Below, piece by piece: positions 45,999-54,520 of a stretch of 64,000 nucleotides of DNA. The position numbers were made by a program, and so were the translations under genes. The stretch lies in assembly GCF_025150745.1 (NCBI RefSeq), contig NZ_CP102282.1, positions 2,367,501 to 2,431,500 of the forward strand. The letters run 5' to 3'. Within the stretch, counting starts at the first letter, position 1. Each line of letters begins with the position of its first letter. The stretch comes from Eubacterium ventriosum. Its GTDB lineage: Bacteria > Bacillota > Clostridia > Lachnospirales > Lachnospiraceae. The notes under the pieces were generated by a model. The model was not told the DNA's origin, made no database searches, and saw nothing but the letters and a program-made list of their open reading frames with translations.

Positions 45999-47174
45999 TT
46001 ATTTCTTCAAGCTTTCTCTAAATATCTGCTCTATTTCTTCTTTATCAAGTTTCTTGTAGCCACCTGTCATTATGAATGTTCCTTTTACAAGATCAGGTAT
46101 CATTTCTTCTGTTGCTCCAAGGTCTGTTAAATTCATTACAAGTCCAAGTTCTTTCATCCAATCTTCCATTAAAGAAAGTCCTTCCAATGCAATCTGCTCA
46201 TCTGTTTTTCCATCAGGATTTACATTCCACACATTTTCTGCAAAACGTACAAACTTTGGTAATCCGTAAGGCATAATGTGTTTGTAATATGGCAATGATA
46301 CTGCTGCCAATGTCATTCCGTGAGTTGCATCTGTGCATGCCCCTGCTGACTGACCAAGCATATGAACCATCCAGTCTGTTGATTTTGCCTTGGCTACTAA
46401 TGTGTTAAGTGCCCAAGTTGCTGTCCACATAATATTGCTTCTAGCCTCGTAATCCTGTGGATTCTTATTTGCAATACGGCTTGAATTAATTACTGATTTC
46501 ATTAACCCTTCACTTATATAATCGCTTGTGTTATCATCTTCCCCTGAAAAATACTGTTCACAAATATGATTAAAGATATCATAAATTCCTGAAACCATCT
46601 GGTAATGTGGAAGTGTCATTGTATATCTTGGATTCAAAATAGAAAATCTAGGCATTATTTTTTCATCTGCAAAAACATGTCCAACCTTTAATTTTTCTTT
46701 GTGGTTAGTAATTACTGAACCTGCATTCATTTCTGAACCTGTTCCAACCATTGTCAAAACACAACCTACAGGAATTGTCTCGCAAGTTGGCTCTTCGAAT
46801 TTAATATAATATTTTTCCCAAGGGTCTTCGTCACAATTAACTGAAACTGAAACAGCCTTAGCATAGTCGCACACTGAACCACCTCCAACGGCAAGCAAAA
46901 TATCCACATTATGCTTTCTTGCAATTTCCACACCTTCATATAATTTTTCAACTGTAGGGTTCGGCATAACCCCTGCAATTTCTGCAACATTCTTTCCTTC
47001 TTCATTAAGAATTGCCATAACCTGGTCGTAAATTCCATTCTTTTTAATAGAACCACCACCATAAACAAGAACTACGTTGGTACCATATTTCTTAAGCTCT
47101 GTTTTAAGATTTGAAAGAGAATCCTCTCCAAAATATAATTTTGTTGGATTACAATAAGTAAAATTACCTAACAT
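45999..47174 (-). CDS. Iron-containing alcohol dehydrogenase (butanol dehydrogenase type)
   Basis: The 391-residue group III alcohol dehydrogenase has the NAD(P)-binding GGGSIKKNGIYD and AVGGGSVCDYAKA. Metal-ligand candidates are Asp and His in SGIYDIFNHICEQYF, and further His in VHMLGQ and DATHGMTLA. It resembles the BdhA/YugJ group, which reduces aldehydes such as butyraldehyde to alcohols with NAD(P)H. It is monocistronic with a MerR-like promoter upstream, which suggests control by an aldehyde- or alcohol-responsive regulator not seen in the window. Confidence 0.9.
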   Translation of the reverse strand: MLGNFTYCNPTKLYFGEDSLSNLKTELKKYGTNVVLVYGGGSIKKNGIYDQVMAILNEEGKNVAEIAGVMPNPTVEKLYEGVEIARKHNVDILLAVGGGSVCDYAKAVSVSVNCDEDPWEKYYIKFEEPTCETIPVGCVLTMVGTGSEMNAGSVITNHKEKLKVGHVFADEKIMPRFSILNPRYTMTLPHYQMVSGIYDIFNHICEQYFSGEDDNTSDYISEGLMKSVINSSRIANKNPQDYEARSNIMWTATWALNTLVAKAKSTDWMVHMLGQSAGACTDATHGMTLAAVSLPYYKHIMPYGLPKFVRFAENVWNVNPDGKTDEQIALEGLSLMEDWMKELGLVMNLTDLGATEEMIPDLVKGTFIMTGGYKKLDKEEIEQIFRESLKK

Positions 47175-47282
47175 AAAATACTCCTTTCGTCATAAACATT
47201 CTTTACTATCAAAAAACTTTCCAGTGAAATTTACAATTTTTCACAAATCTCTTGAAATTATTTCTTACGATAATATGTTAAT

Positions 47283-47305
47283 ACCTGAACCTAACTTTAG
47301 GTCAA
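47283..47305 (-). promoter_or_regulatory. MerR-type promoter/operator of the alcohol dehydrogenase
   Basis: On the minus strand TTGACC-TAAAGTTAGG-TTCAGG leads to TATTAA/TAACAT at 16-19 nt spacing. The dyad CCTAA-AG-TTAGG sits between -35 and -10, where MerR-family activators such as AdhR bind an over-long spacer. The start of the gene is about 110 bp downstream. Confidence 0.45.
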
Positions 47306-47378
47306 GCGTTTTTATACATTTATTTTCAACTTTTTCCTGCATAATTTTTATATTACTTATGATATATAATTATTCAAA

Positions 47379-48140
47379 CTACTTTCCCATGTATCTCCCA
47401 ATATACTCATACAATTCAATATTAGTCTCCGCGTTTTTCTCCTCCGCCTCTATATATTCAGGAAAAGGAAGTCCAATCTGGCATTCGCCACATATGTCAA
47501 CGCCTATTATTTTCTTATCTTTCAAAAAGAATTTCAACAGATGTTCAAGCATACCAAGGCTCATATGCCCTTGACTCCAGTTAGTTTCAATATAATGTTT
47601 GTCCAAAATATCTTTGTCTATGGAAATATAAAAAGGTACATCAGTTTCAATCAAATCAAGTTTTTCTCTTCCACTATTGTTCCGTAATTCTTCTGCTGAA
47701 AATGTTATAAGCTTACTCTGATTTTTCACATTTATCTGCTGTATATCCGCCTCACTTGCCCCAACAAGAATCAATTGTTCAAGATTTTCGTTTTGCTCAA
47801 TAACCTGTGCCGCCCAATCGCCACAACTTGTCATTCCTTCAACCATAGGCTTTTGCATATCTGTGTGATGGTCATACAAAACAAGCGAAAACTTTTTATT
47901 TATTTTGTCCGTCATAATTTTTGTTATGTAATGATAATTGCCTGAATCAATAAAATGAACGCCGTTTATGCTAAAATTCTCTATTCGTTTCTGAATCTCC
48001 GCCTCCCCTTCTTTGGTGCAATACAAGTCGGTTCCTAAAATATCTGAGCAGTCAATTCTAACAATATTCTCCGTCTGCTCTATATTTTCATCAATATAAA
48101 TATGTGTAAAATCTAAAATAAAATTTTCACTTCTTGTCAT
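47379..48140 (-). CDS. Arginase/agmatinase/formiminoglutamase family (ureohydrolase) protein
   Basis: The 253-residue protein has the binuclear metal motifs of ureohydrolases. LVLYDHHTDMQKP supplies an Asp, His and Asp set, and FYISIDKDILDKHYIET supplies the SxDxDxxDP-like segment with the usual final Asp-Pro altered. GVDICGECQIG replaces the normal D-x-V-E-x-x-P region. The core is therefore divergent. It may hydrolyse an arginine-like guanidino compound, but the substrate is open. Confidence 0.75.
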   Translation of the reverse strand: MTRSENFILDFTHIYIDENIEQTENIVRIDCSDILGTDLYCTKEGEAEIQKRIENFSINGVHFIDSGNYHYITKIMTDKINKKFSLVLYDHHTDMQKPMVEGMTSCGDWAAQVIEQNENLEQLILVGASEADIQQINVKNQSKLITFSAEELRNNSGREKLDLIETDVPFYISIDKDILDKHYIETNWSQGHMSLGMLEHLLKFFLKDKKIIGVDICGECQIGLPFPEYIEAEEKNAETNIELYEYIGRYMGK

Positions 48141-48174
48141 TTTATCATCCTCTATAAATTTTCATTTATTATTT

Positions 48175-48382
48175 TCATAAAAGTTTTCTAACACAATCAG
48201 ACAATTGTTCACTGTCTTCATTTATTTGTGTTGCTATCTCTTCTAACACGCTATCAATCTGTTTTAACATAAACTCAATAAAAAATGTTAAATTTCCATT
48301 AACATGGCTTTTTGATATTGCATTATAATATTCATCCTGATATTTCATTTGTAATTGTAAATGGTGGTTGATATTTTTCCAT
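48175..48382 (-). pseudogene. Fic-family gene with a large internal deletion
   Basis: From 48382, behind TTAGGAGAG, the frame reads MEKYQPPFTITNEISG and stops. This is the typical N-terminus of Fic AMP-transferases of this class. A frame shift later the sequence reads YQDEYYNAISKSHVNGNLTF, FIEFMLKQIDSVLEEIA and then the end, the typical C-terminus. The whole catalytic core with HxFx(D/E)GNGR is absent. The junction lies around 48335-48348. A short frame from the internal ATG at 48348 remains open but has no active site. Confidence 0.75.
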
Positions 48383-48766
48383 AAAATTCTCTCCTAACTT
48401 TCCATACTATCTTACGCACTAACTTCCGTACTATCTTGCGCACTTTCTTGCGTATCATCTTCCGTACTTTTTCCCATAATTATACCATAATTTTTCTGAT
48501 TAACAGCAAAAAACTTGCATTAAACAATGCAAGTTTTTTAGATTATTTATTATTAGATTTCATTTCCTACTTCAAATGCCTTGCCAACTGGTCCCCCCAG
48601 TTTCATATAAAAATTAGGGTGTCAAGACACAAAAATGTCATTTACAATCGCCAAAAAATGTAATAAAATATAACTATATAAATTACCCGATAATATATGA
48701 ATTTTATACATCAGAAAAGTCTTTTTCCCTTAACAATATTTTATTTATGGAAGGAACGGTGAATAT
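48383..48766. other. Intergenic region with 12-bp tandem repeats, a terminator and a gene relic
   Basis: 48406-48465 holds five 12-bp units of the form ACTATCTTGCGC/ACTAACTTCCGT. A perfect hairpin terminator AAAAAACTTGCAT/ATGCAAGTTTTTT is at 48508-48539. Before it on the minus strand is a 17-codon frame, MKLGGPVGKAFEVGNEI (48553-48606), that looks like the end of an unidentified gene. The last 100 bp are the AT-rich promoter region of the CAP-domain gene. The segment looks like a scar of lost genes. Confidence 0.5.
48508..48539. terminator. Perfect 13-bp hairpin terminator
   Basis: AAAAAACTTGCAT pairs with ATGCAAGTTTTTT around a 6-nt loop. It follows a short minus-strand frame and is upstream of the Fic relic. 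Confidence 0.75.
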
Positions 48767-50977
48767 ATGAAAAAAACATCTTTAAAATTACTGCTATTTT
48801 CCTTTGTTATGAGTTTTCTTATGATAATTCCTACAAATGTAAATGCAGAAGAAATCATTCCGGTCAATATATCTGTAAAATATGGCCAGACAGAAGCCCG
48901 AAGAATCTTAGATATGATTAATGAACTGAGAACCAGTCCTACTGACGCATGGGCTTGGGATAAAACTGATACCAAACAAGTTGCATATCCCGGTTTAAAA
49001 GAACTTGTCTATGACTATGATTTAGAGCGACTTGCAATGAAACGTGCAGCAGAAATTGCACTATCCTACGAACACACCCGCCCAAATGGTCAAAATCCTT
49101 TTACTATTTATACGGAAGAAAATATAACCAGACTGGATACAGGTGAGAATATTGCAGTAGCAAGTCCTAATGTTTATTCTAAGGCAGAAGCAGTAAATGA
49201 CGGATGGCGTGAAGATAACGAACCTTATGCCGGTCAGGGGCACCGTAGAAATATGTTAGGTTATAAATTTACCTGCGTTGGAGTTGGTCATGTTACTTAC
49301 AACGGCTATGACTACTGGGTTGAAGAATTTGCCTCCAGACCTTCCATTAATACAACAGAAACACCGGCAAATGACAATGAACAAACTGTTACTGTTTCAG
49401 TAACTAAAAGTTGGATTACAAATTATAAGACATATTTTGACCAAGATTCATATGTTCTTAGATTAGGAGAAACAGTAACTCCAAATATTACACCTATAAT
49501 TTCTCTTATAAATCAATTTGGATCAGTCGGAACCGTGTTAGATACTCCAACCGTTTCCATTAATGACCCTTCTATTGCCACCTATAGTGATGGAAAAATT
49601 ATAGGTCTTAAAGAAGGTACCACCACGTTAACCACATCACTGTACGGATTGCCATCAACAACTTCGGCAACAATAATTGTACATGACTGTGATAATCATT
49701 GGGATGGTGGAGTAATTACAAAAGTTCCAACCTGTACAAAGGAAGGCGAAAAGAAATTCACCTGCGCTATTTGTAATAATACAAAAATTGAAAAAATTGG
49801 CATAGATGCAACAAATCACCTCCACTCTGAAATTCGAAATCAAAAGGAAGCTTCCTGCAAAGAGGAAGGATATTCCGGTGATAAATATTGCCCTGACTGT
49901 GGAACTAAACTTTCATCAGGCAATACTATTGCAAAAACAGAAAATCATAACTGGAATAAGGGAGTAATCACTAAAAAACCTACATGTGCAGAGACAGGCG
50001 TAAAGACCTATACTTGTAGCATTTGTAGTAAGACAAAAACAGAAAACATTGCAAAAACAACAAAACATCTTCATACTGAAATCCGTAATAAAAAAGCTGC
50101 TACCTGTGGTGAAACCGGTTATACAGGAGATACATATTGTACTGATTGTGGAACAAAAATTTCATCCGGTAAGACCATTGCAAAATTAACTACTCATACT
50201 TGGGATGAAGGAAAGGTCACAAAAGAACCTACTTGTACAGTGAAAGGTGTTCGAACATTTACTTGTAGTATGTGTGCCAAAACCAAAACTGCGAGCATTG
50301 CAGCAACAGGACATCAGCATACTGAAATCCGCAAGAAAAAAGACACAACCTGCGGCGAAGATGGTTATACAGGAAATACATATTGCACTGATTGTAAGAA
50401 AACAATTTCATATGGTCAAACCATCACAAAAACCGGTAACCATACTTGGGATGACGGAAAAGTCACAAAAGAGCCTACATGTACAGCAAACGGCGTAACA
50501 ACTTTTACATGCATTGTATGTAAAAAGACAAAAACAAGAAGCATAAAAGCAACAGGACATAGTTACGGAGAATATGTAGTTGTAAAAGAACCTACAACCA
50601 CAGAAAAAGGATTAAAATCCAAGACTTGCAGTGCTTGTGGAAAAGTATATTCTGTAACACTTGCAAAAATTTCTTCTTCTAAGACAACTACAAAAACTCC
50701 AACGACTTCGTCTAAGAATGCACAGACAAGCAAAATTACTACTAAAAAGATTAAGCTAAACCGTAAGAAACTGACTTTGAAAAAAGGCAAAACTTTTAAA
50801 TTTAAAGTTACTCTAACACCGATAAATAGTCGTGACAGAATCACTTACGTAACCTCAAACAAAAAAGTTGTCAAAGTCTACAGAAACGGTAGAATCAAAG
50901 CCTTGAAAAAAGGAAAGGCTAAGATTACAGTAATTTCAGGTACGAAAAAATTTGTCTGCAAAGTAACAGTAAAATAA
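48767..50977 (+). CDS. Secreted CAP-domain protein with Cys-rich repeats and Ig-like tail
   Basis: The 736-residue protein has a signal peptide (to about residue 27, VNAEE). A CAP/SCP domain (about 45-200) carries LERLAMKRAAEIALSYEHTR, GENIAVASPN and GQGHRRNMLG with the CAP-tetrad His/Glu candidates. An Ig-like module follows. Cys-rich repeats (about 305-630) then show TCTVKGVRTFTCSMCAKTKT and GDTYCTDCGTKI, the same type as in the cohesin protein at 10311-14066. A Big_2-type basic tail ends the protein. The role is unknown. CAP proteins of Gram-positives are secreted and often calcium-dependent. AAGGAACGG precedes the start. Confidence 0.82.
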   Translation: MKKTSLKLLLFSFVMSFLMIIPTNVNAEEIIPVNISVKYGQTEARRILDMINELRTSPTDAWAWDKTDTKQVAYPGLKELVYDYDLERLAMKRAAEIALSYEHTRPNGQNPFTIYTEENITRLDTGENIAVASPNVYSKAEAVNDGWREDNEPYAGQGHRRNMLGYKFTCVGVGHVTYNGYDYWVEEFASRPSINTTETPANDNEQTVTVSVTKSWITNYKTYFDQDSYVLRLGETVTPNITPIISLINQFGSVGTVLDTPTVSINDPSIATYSDGKIIGLKEGTTTLTTSLYGLPSTTSATIIVHDCDNHWDGGVITKVPTCTKEGEKKFTCAICNNTKIEKIGIDATNHLHSEIRNQKEASCKEEGYSGDKYCPDCGTKLSSGNTIAKTENHNWNKGVITKKPTCAETGVKTYTCSICSKTKTENIAKTTKHLHTEIRNKKAATCGETGYTGDTYCTDCGTKISSGKTIAKLTTHTWDEGKVTKEPTCTVKGVRTFTCSMCAKTKTASIAATGHQHTEIRKKKDTTCGEDGYTGNTYCTDCKKTISYGQTITKTGNHTWDDGKVTKEPTCTANGVTTFTCIVCKKTKTRSIKATGHSYGEYVVVKEPTTTEKGLKSKTCSACGKVYSVTLAKISSSKTTTKTPTTSSKNAQTSKITTKKIKLNRKKLTLKKGKTFKFKVTLTPINSRDRITYVTSNKKVVKVYRNGRIKALKKGKAKITVISGTKKFVCKVTVK

Positions 50978-51080
50978 AAGACTTTATAATAAAAGCAAAT
51001 TAAAAAGTCCATTATTTTTTGAGACTTTGATGATCTAATGATATATTTAATAAAATATAATTTCTCAATATATCATTACT

Positions 51081-51137
51081 AAAAAATCCTTTATGATATA
51101 CAAGGCTTGCAAACCTGTATACATAAAGGATTTTTTT
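51081..51137. terminator. Long bidirectional terminator
   Basis: AAAAAATCCTTTATG and ATACA pair with GTATACATAAAGGATTTTTT, with an inner AGG/CCT. It lies between the CAP gene and minus-strand relics. Confidence 0.75.
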
Positions 51138-51300
51138 CACAATCCCCTACCACAAAACCAGCATTCGGAATATTTTTCTTCTTCGCCTGTTCTATCATTG
51201 CAAGTGTTAAATCAAGACCTGTGTAATGTCGGTTTGGATATTTTTCTGATAACAATGAAATCATTGGAGCCGGTCCACATCCTGCATATTTTATATCACC
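51130..51300 (-). pseudogene. Fragment of a class I SAM-dependent methyltransferase
   Basis: In a frame offset from the deformylase the minus strand reads IKYAGCGPAPMISLLSEKYP, HYTGLDLTLAMIEQAKKK and NAGFVVGDCE. These are motifs I, II and III of a class I methyltransferase. The start and the second half are missing, and the frame overlaps the deformylase stop and runs into a terminator. Confidence 0.55.
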
Positions 51301-51701
51301 ACTCCATTACAGTGGTCCACTTCATGTTGTATAATCTGGGCTGTATAACCACTGAACTTGCCGTGTTTCGGCTCAAAATTTTCATTCAAATAATCCACTT
51401 CTATTTCTTTGTATCTTATGCAATTACGAACTCCATCCAATGAAAGACAGCCCTCTTCTGTAGTGTACTCTCCTGATTTTTTAGTAATTACAGGATTAAC
51501 CATTGCAAACTGAAACGGTCCTGCTGCCACAACAATAATGGATTTATTTACTCCAATCATATTGGCCGCCATGCCTACACAAATTTCTCTGTTTTCTCTT
51601 AATGTATCCATTAAATCAGTTACAACCTGTTTGTCCGCTTTTGTAGCAGGCTGCGCCTTTCTCGCAAAAATCTGTTTTCCTTTTACTATTTTCTTTACCA
51701 T
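51291..51701 (-). CDS. Peptide deformylase-like protein (short, motif 1 altered)
   Basis: The 136-residue protein has motif 2 EEGCLSL (Cys85) and motif 3 QHEVDH (His126, Glu127, His130), giving the metal ligands and catalytic Glu. In motif 1 the usual GxGxAAxQ appears as VGMAANMIG, so the conserved Gln is Met. Short deformylases of this type are common in clostridia. They may be true deformylases or have another substrate. It ends at GVVI, at the junction with the methyltransferase relic, so a short C-terminal tail may have been lost. Confidence 0.8.
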   Translation of the reverse strand: MVKKIVKGKQIFARKAQPATKADKQVVTDLMDTLRENREICVGMAANMIGVNKSIIVVAAGPFQFAMVNPVITKKSGEYTTEEGCLSLDGVRNCIRYKEIEVDYLNENFEPKHGKFSGYTAQIIQHEVDHCNGVVI

Positions 51702-51808
51702 AATCTGTCTCCATCTGATTCTATTAATATATTGATTAGTACATCAAAACACCAAAATTTTGATTACAACCTGATTATTGTACTCATCATTGCAAAATTT
51801 GTAAGTTC

Positions 51809-52726
51809 TTAATCAGATATATTTGACTGTATAAACTCCTCAATAATATCCAAAATTCTTTCTGTAAAAAACTCACTTCCGCCGTGGTCCGCACCTTCAA
51901 GCATATATAACTTCACATTTTTATTGTATTTCTTTAATAGCTTGTATACAACGACGCTAATTTTAGGGTTGACTGTGCGATCCTTTGTTCCATGGAACAT
52001 AAGTATTGGAGGCAATGGTGTGTCCTCATTTATATTACACTCAACTGACATTTTTCTACACAAATCAGGATTATTACGCAAATCAACACCGCCCATTTCC
52101 ATTCCTTCCGGACTATCCGGCTGATGATGATTCAATGTGCTAGGCATACTATCTTCAAACATTATGCTTAATGCACCATACATTGAAATAATTCCTTTAA
52201 CATTGGCATCTACTTCAGGATAAATATTTTCATTAGAATCTTCCTTAACAAGCTGTGAAAAAAATGCTGAATGTCCTCCTGAAGAATCACCTGCAACAAA
52301 CATTTTTGTTGTATCTGCTTTGTATTCATCGGCATGAATTTTCATAAATCTTATGGCATTTCTTGTATCTATCGCCTGTGCCGGAAAAGTTGCAATGCCT
52401 GAATGACGATACTCGACAACAGCTATTACATAACCTTTCTCAGCCAATCTTGAAAGAACACCAAGTTTGGAATTAATATTCTGCTTCAACCATGCTGAAC
52501 CCTGAACATAAACTATACAAGGATATGTTTCATCACTATCTGTTGTATTTCTTGTTCTGGGAACAATAATTTGCAAATGCAATGTTATTCCATCTACGTG
52601 TGCATATTCAACATTAGAAAAAATGTATGCCCCCTTTTCGTCTCCTGTAGTTGGGATTCTTTCCACTCCATCTATTGGCTCATCAAAAGATGGATATTCT
52701 TCATATGACCACTCTTTTACCTCCAT
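51809..52726 (-). CDS. Alpha/beta hydrolase (esterase/lipase family)
   Basis: About 305 residues. The oxyanion-region strand CIVYVQGSAWLKQ, the nucleophile elbow FVAGDSSGGHSAFF and the catalytic-acid/His region MFHGTKDRTVNPKI and LEGADHGGSEFF are all present. This is the carboxylesterase/feruloyl-esterase-like group without a signal peptide, so it acts in the cytoplasm, possibly on acetylated or feruloylated oligosaccharides. A frame extends five codons upstream, but GGAG lies 8 nt before the ATG at 52726, which I prefer. Confidence 0.82.
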   Translation of the reverse strand: MEVKEWSYEEYPSFDEPIDGVERIPTTGDEKGAYIFSNVEYAHVDGITLHLQIIVPRTRNTTDSDETYPCIVYVQGSAWLKQNINSKLGVLSRLAEKGYVIAVVEYRHSGIATFPAQAIDTRNAIRFMKIHADEYKADTTKMFVAGDSSGGHSAFFSQLVKEDSNENIYPEVDANVKGIISMYGALSIMFEDSMPSTLNHHQPDSPEGMEMGGVDLRNNPDLCRKMSVECNINEDTPLPPILMFHGTKDRTVNPKISVVVYKLLKKYNKNVKLYMLEGADHGGSEFFTERILDIIEEFIQSNISD

Positions 52727-52758
52727 AAATAACATCTCCATTTCTTATCAAAAACTGT

Positions 52759-53142
52759 CTATTTCCGTTCCGACATTTCCTTCTCAATCCACGTCATTAT
52801 CACATCCACCAAATATTCCTGTTGTATCTGACTTAGCTCTCTTCCCGGTTGTATTTTATGCCATTTTCTAATACACTCCCTACAACACGTTGCCGTTGCG
52901 TGCTGTGCCACAAAAACAGGATGCCCTTTCATTGGTGTTTGTTTTCCGTCGTTTGGAATGACCGCTGGTGCTTCTCTTTTTGCAATAAACTCTCTGGCAT
53001 GTTCTCTTATAGTATCCAAACCTTTTTCATTTATATAATCAATATCCTTCTGTTTCAAATGAAAACTGCTACGAAACTTTGACCTTCCAAGTCCCAGAAA
53101 CAATTGATTATACCACTCTTCCTTTGTCATCTTCTCTGCCAT
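52759..53142 (-). CDS. DUF4186 family protein
   Basis: The 127-residue protein matches the DUF4186 signature: GRSKFRSSFHL, NDGKQTPMKGHPVFVAQHA, then TATCCRECIRKWH with a Cys/His cluster that may bind metal. The function of the family is unknown. Its start overlaps the end of the next gene upstream by 35 bp, so it belongs to the 54.0-52.8 kb minus-strand operon. Confidence 0.8.
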   Translation of the reverse strand: MAEKMTKEEWYNQLFLGLGRSKFRSSFHLKQKDIDYINEKGLDTIREHAREFIAKREAPAVIPNDGKQTPMKGHPVFVAQHATATCCRECIRKWHKIQPGRELSQIQQEYLVDVIMTWIEKEMSERK

Positions 53143-53689
53143 CTTTTCTGCTTTTTTCTTCTTTGTATTTCATCAATTTAATAACCCTCTGTCTATTATA
53201 TCTCTGAACCATTACAAACATCAAATCTAACATTGCAGCCAAAGCCGACGTAATAACAAAAACAGGATATGCACCAAACCAAACTCCTGCAACAATTGGT
53301 ACAAAACTTAGCACTACAATCATTTCATGTACTAACTCTGCCTGACACATAGCCTGTACAATTTCCTGCAAACTATGGACTTTAACGTCAAACAAACTTG
53401 CATCATATGTAGGCATTCTGTTCTTCCATTTCTTCACATTTAATTTCTTATATATTCTATTTTCAAAATTGCTGACCTGATACCAACTCTTCGTATAATC
53501 CGTTCTGTTCCTCATTGTCAGATTAAAAATCAAACCTACAAGCAATCTCATAATAAAATGATATGAAGTTGTCCCTAATATAATTGCAAAAGTTAGGATT
53601 ATATCAATTGAAGTCGCATTATATAATGCAACTGTTAGTATTGTTAATGTTGCAATTGTCAACGTTGTTCTATGAATTATTTTAGGCAT
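53108..53689 (-). CDS. Membrane protein resembling CrtO-type glycosyl-diaponeurosporenoate acyltransferase family
   Basis: The 193-residue protein has two N-terminal and two C-terminal membrane helices around a central basic segment NFENRIYKKLNVKKWKNRMP. AELVHE follows with a conserved Glu/His. The WK-P and AE-H pattern recalls the CrtO-like family of integral acyltransferases. No carotenoid genes are near, so the name indicates family only. It sits 2 bp after the gene at 53692 and overlaps the DUF4186 gene. Confidence 0.5.
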   Translation of the reverse strand: MPKIIHRTTLTIATLTILTVALYNATSIDIILTFAIILGTTSYHFIMRLLVGLIFNLTMRNRTDYTKSWYQVSNFENRIYKKLNVKKWKNRMPTYDASLFDVKVHSLQEIVQAMCQAELVHEMIVVLSFVPIVAGVWFGAYPVFVITSALAAMLDLMFVMVQRYNRQRVIKLMKYKEEKSRKDGREDDKGRVV

Positions 53690-53691
53690 AA

Positions 53692-54003
53692 CTATTTCGT
53701 CTTTCTTATTTTAATTTCTCCTATATACATTCCCGAAAAATCTAATTCTTCTTCATTTACACTGCATCTATCTGTTTCAATATAAATTCCTTCAATATCA
53801 CATTCCAATTTTTCCTTAAACTCTTTGCTGTTAGCATGTTTTTCTTTTTTATTTTTAATTAAATTTGCAATTGGCTGAATAGATTCCACATGAGAATTAC
53901 AAATGCAAATTTGTTGTAAACAAACTGTATCACTTTTCCACGGAATAGAATATGCTATTTGTTTTAAATCTTCTTGCTTGTTATCTATTAATATTCTTTT
54001 CAC
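53692..54003 (-). CDS. Small protein of unknown function
   Basis: 103 residues starting at a GTG (54001-54003) with GAGG about 10 nt upstream. It has no signal peptide or membrane segment. The N-terminal half has three closely spaced Cys (VCLQQICICN), and the C-terminal half is beta-rich and acidic, ending in IGEIKIRKTK. I do not recognise it. It is the first gene of the three-gene operon with the CrtO-like and DUF4186 genes. Confidence 0.6.
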   Translation of the reverse strand: MKRILIDNKQEDLKQIAYSIPWKSDTVCLQQICICNSHVESIQPIANLIKNKKEKHANSKEFKEKLECDIEGIYIETDRCSVNEEELDFSGMYIGEIKIRKTK

Positions 54004-54106
54004 TTCTTATTACCTCGCACCTTTCATACTTATATACTCTAGTCTATTGGTTCATTGAATAATTTACAATGATTTTTTCTAATAATTTGCATTCAACTTT
54101 ACACTT

Positions 54107-54403
54107 TTCACTGCTCAGTATGTTTCACAGGCATGGCGTGAAGCCACCAAAAACATGCAACGCAGTTATTCACATAAAGGTTATCCTTATGACAATGCCT
54201 GTATTGAATCCTTCCATTCACTCATAAAAAGGAAATGGCTTAACCGTTTTAACATTAAGAATTACAGACACGCATACAACCTGATTTTTGAATACATCGA
54301 AACCTTTTATAACACTGTCAGAATTCATAGTCACTGTGATTACATGTCACCTGATGAATTTGAAAAAATGTATGAGAGGGTTAAATCTCTGCCGGTTGCT
54401 TAG
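54107..54403 (+). pseudogene. C-terminal fragment of an IS3-family transposase (integrase core)
   Basis: The frame reads TAQYVSQAWREATKNMQRSY, SHKGYPYDNACIESFHSLIK and ends with the typical FYNTVRIHSHCDYMSPDEF tail. This is the last third of an IS3-group OrfB with its final catalytic Glu (IESFHS). OrfA and the first DDE residues are missing. Downstream, GTGCTAAATCTTGACATAGCAC (54430-54450, in two halves GTGCTA/TAGCAC) looks like the old IS end. The relic lies next to the retron end. Confidence 0.85.
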
Positions 54404-54520
54404 CTGACAGAACTTCTCATTTTATTTTGTGCTAAATCTTGACATAGCACCAGTTTTAGTTTTTCATAATTACAATGTCTCATATAGAAAAATATAATCG
54501 GTGCAAAGAAATATTGCTTT

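Noticed and set aside
53108-53689. Carotenoid biosynthesis gene
   Set aside because: Family resemblance to CrtO-like acyltransferases is partial and no other carotenoid gene is near, so only the family is stated.
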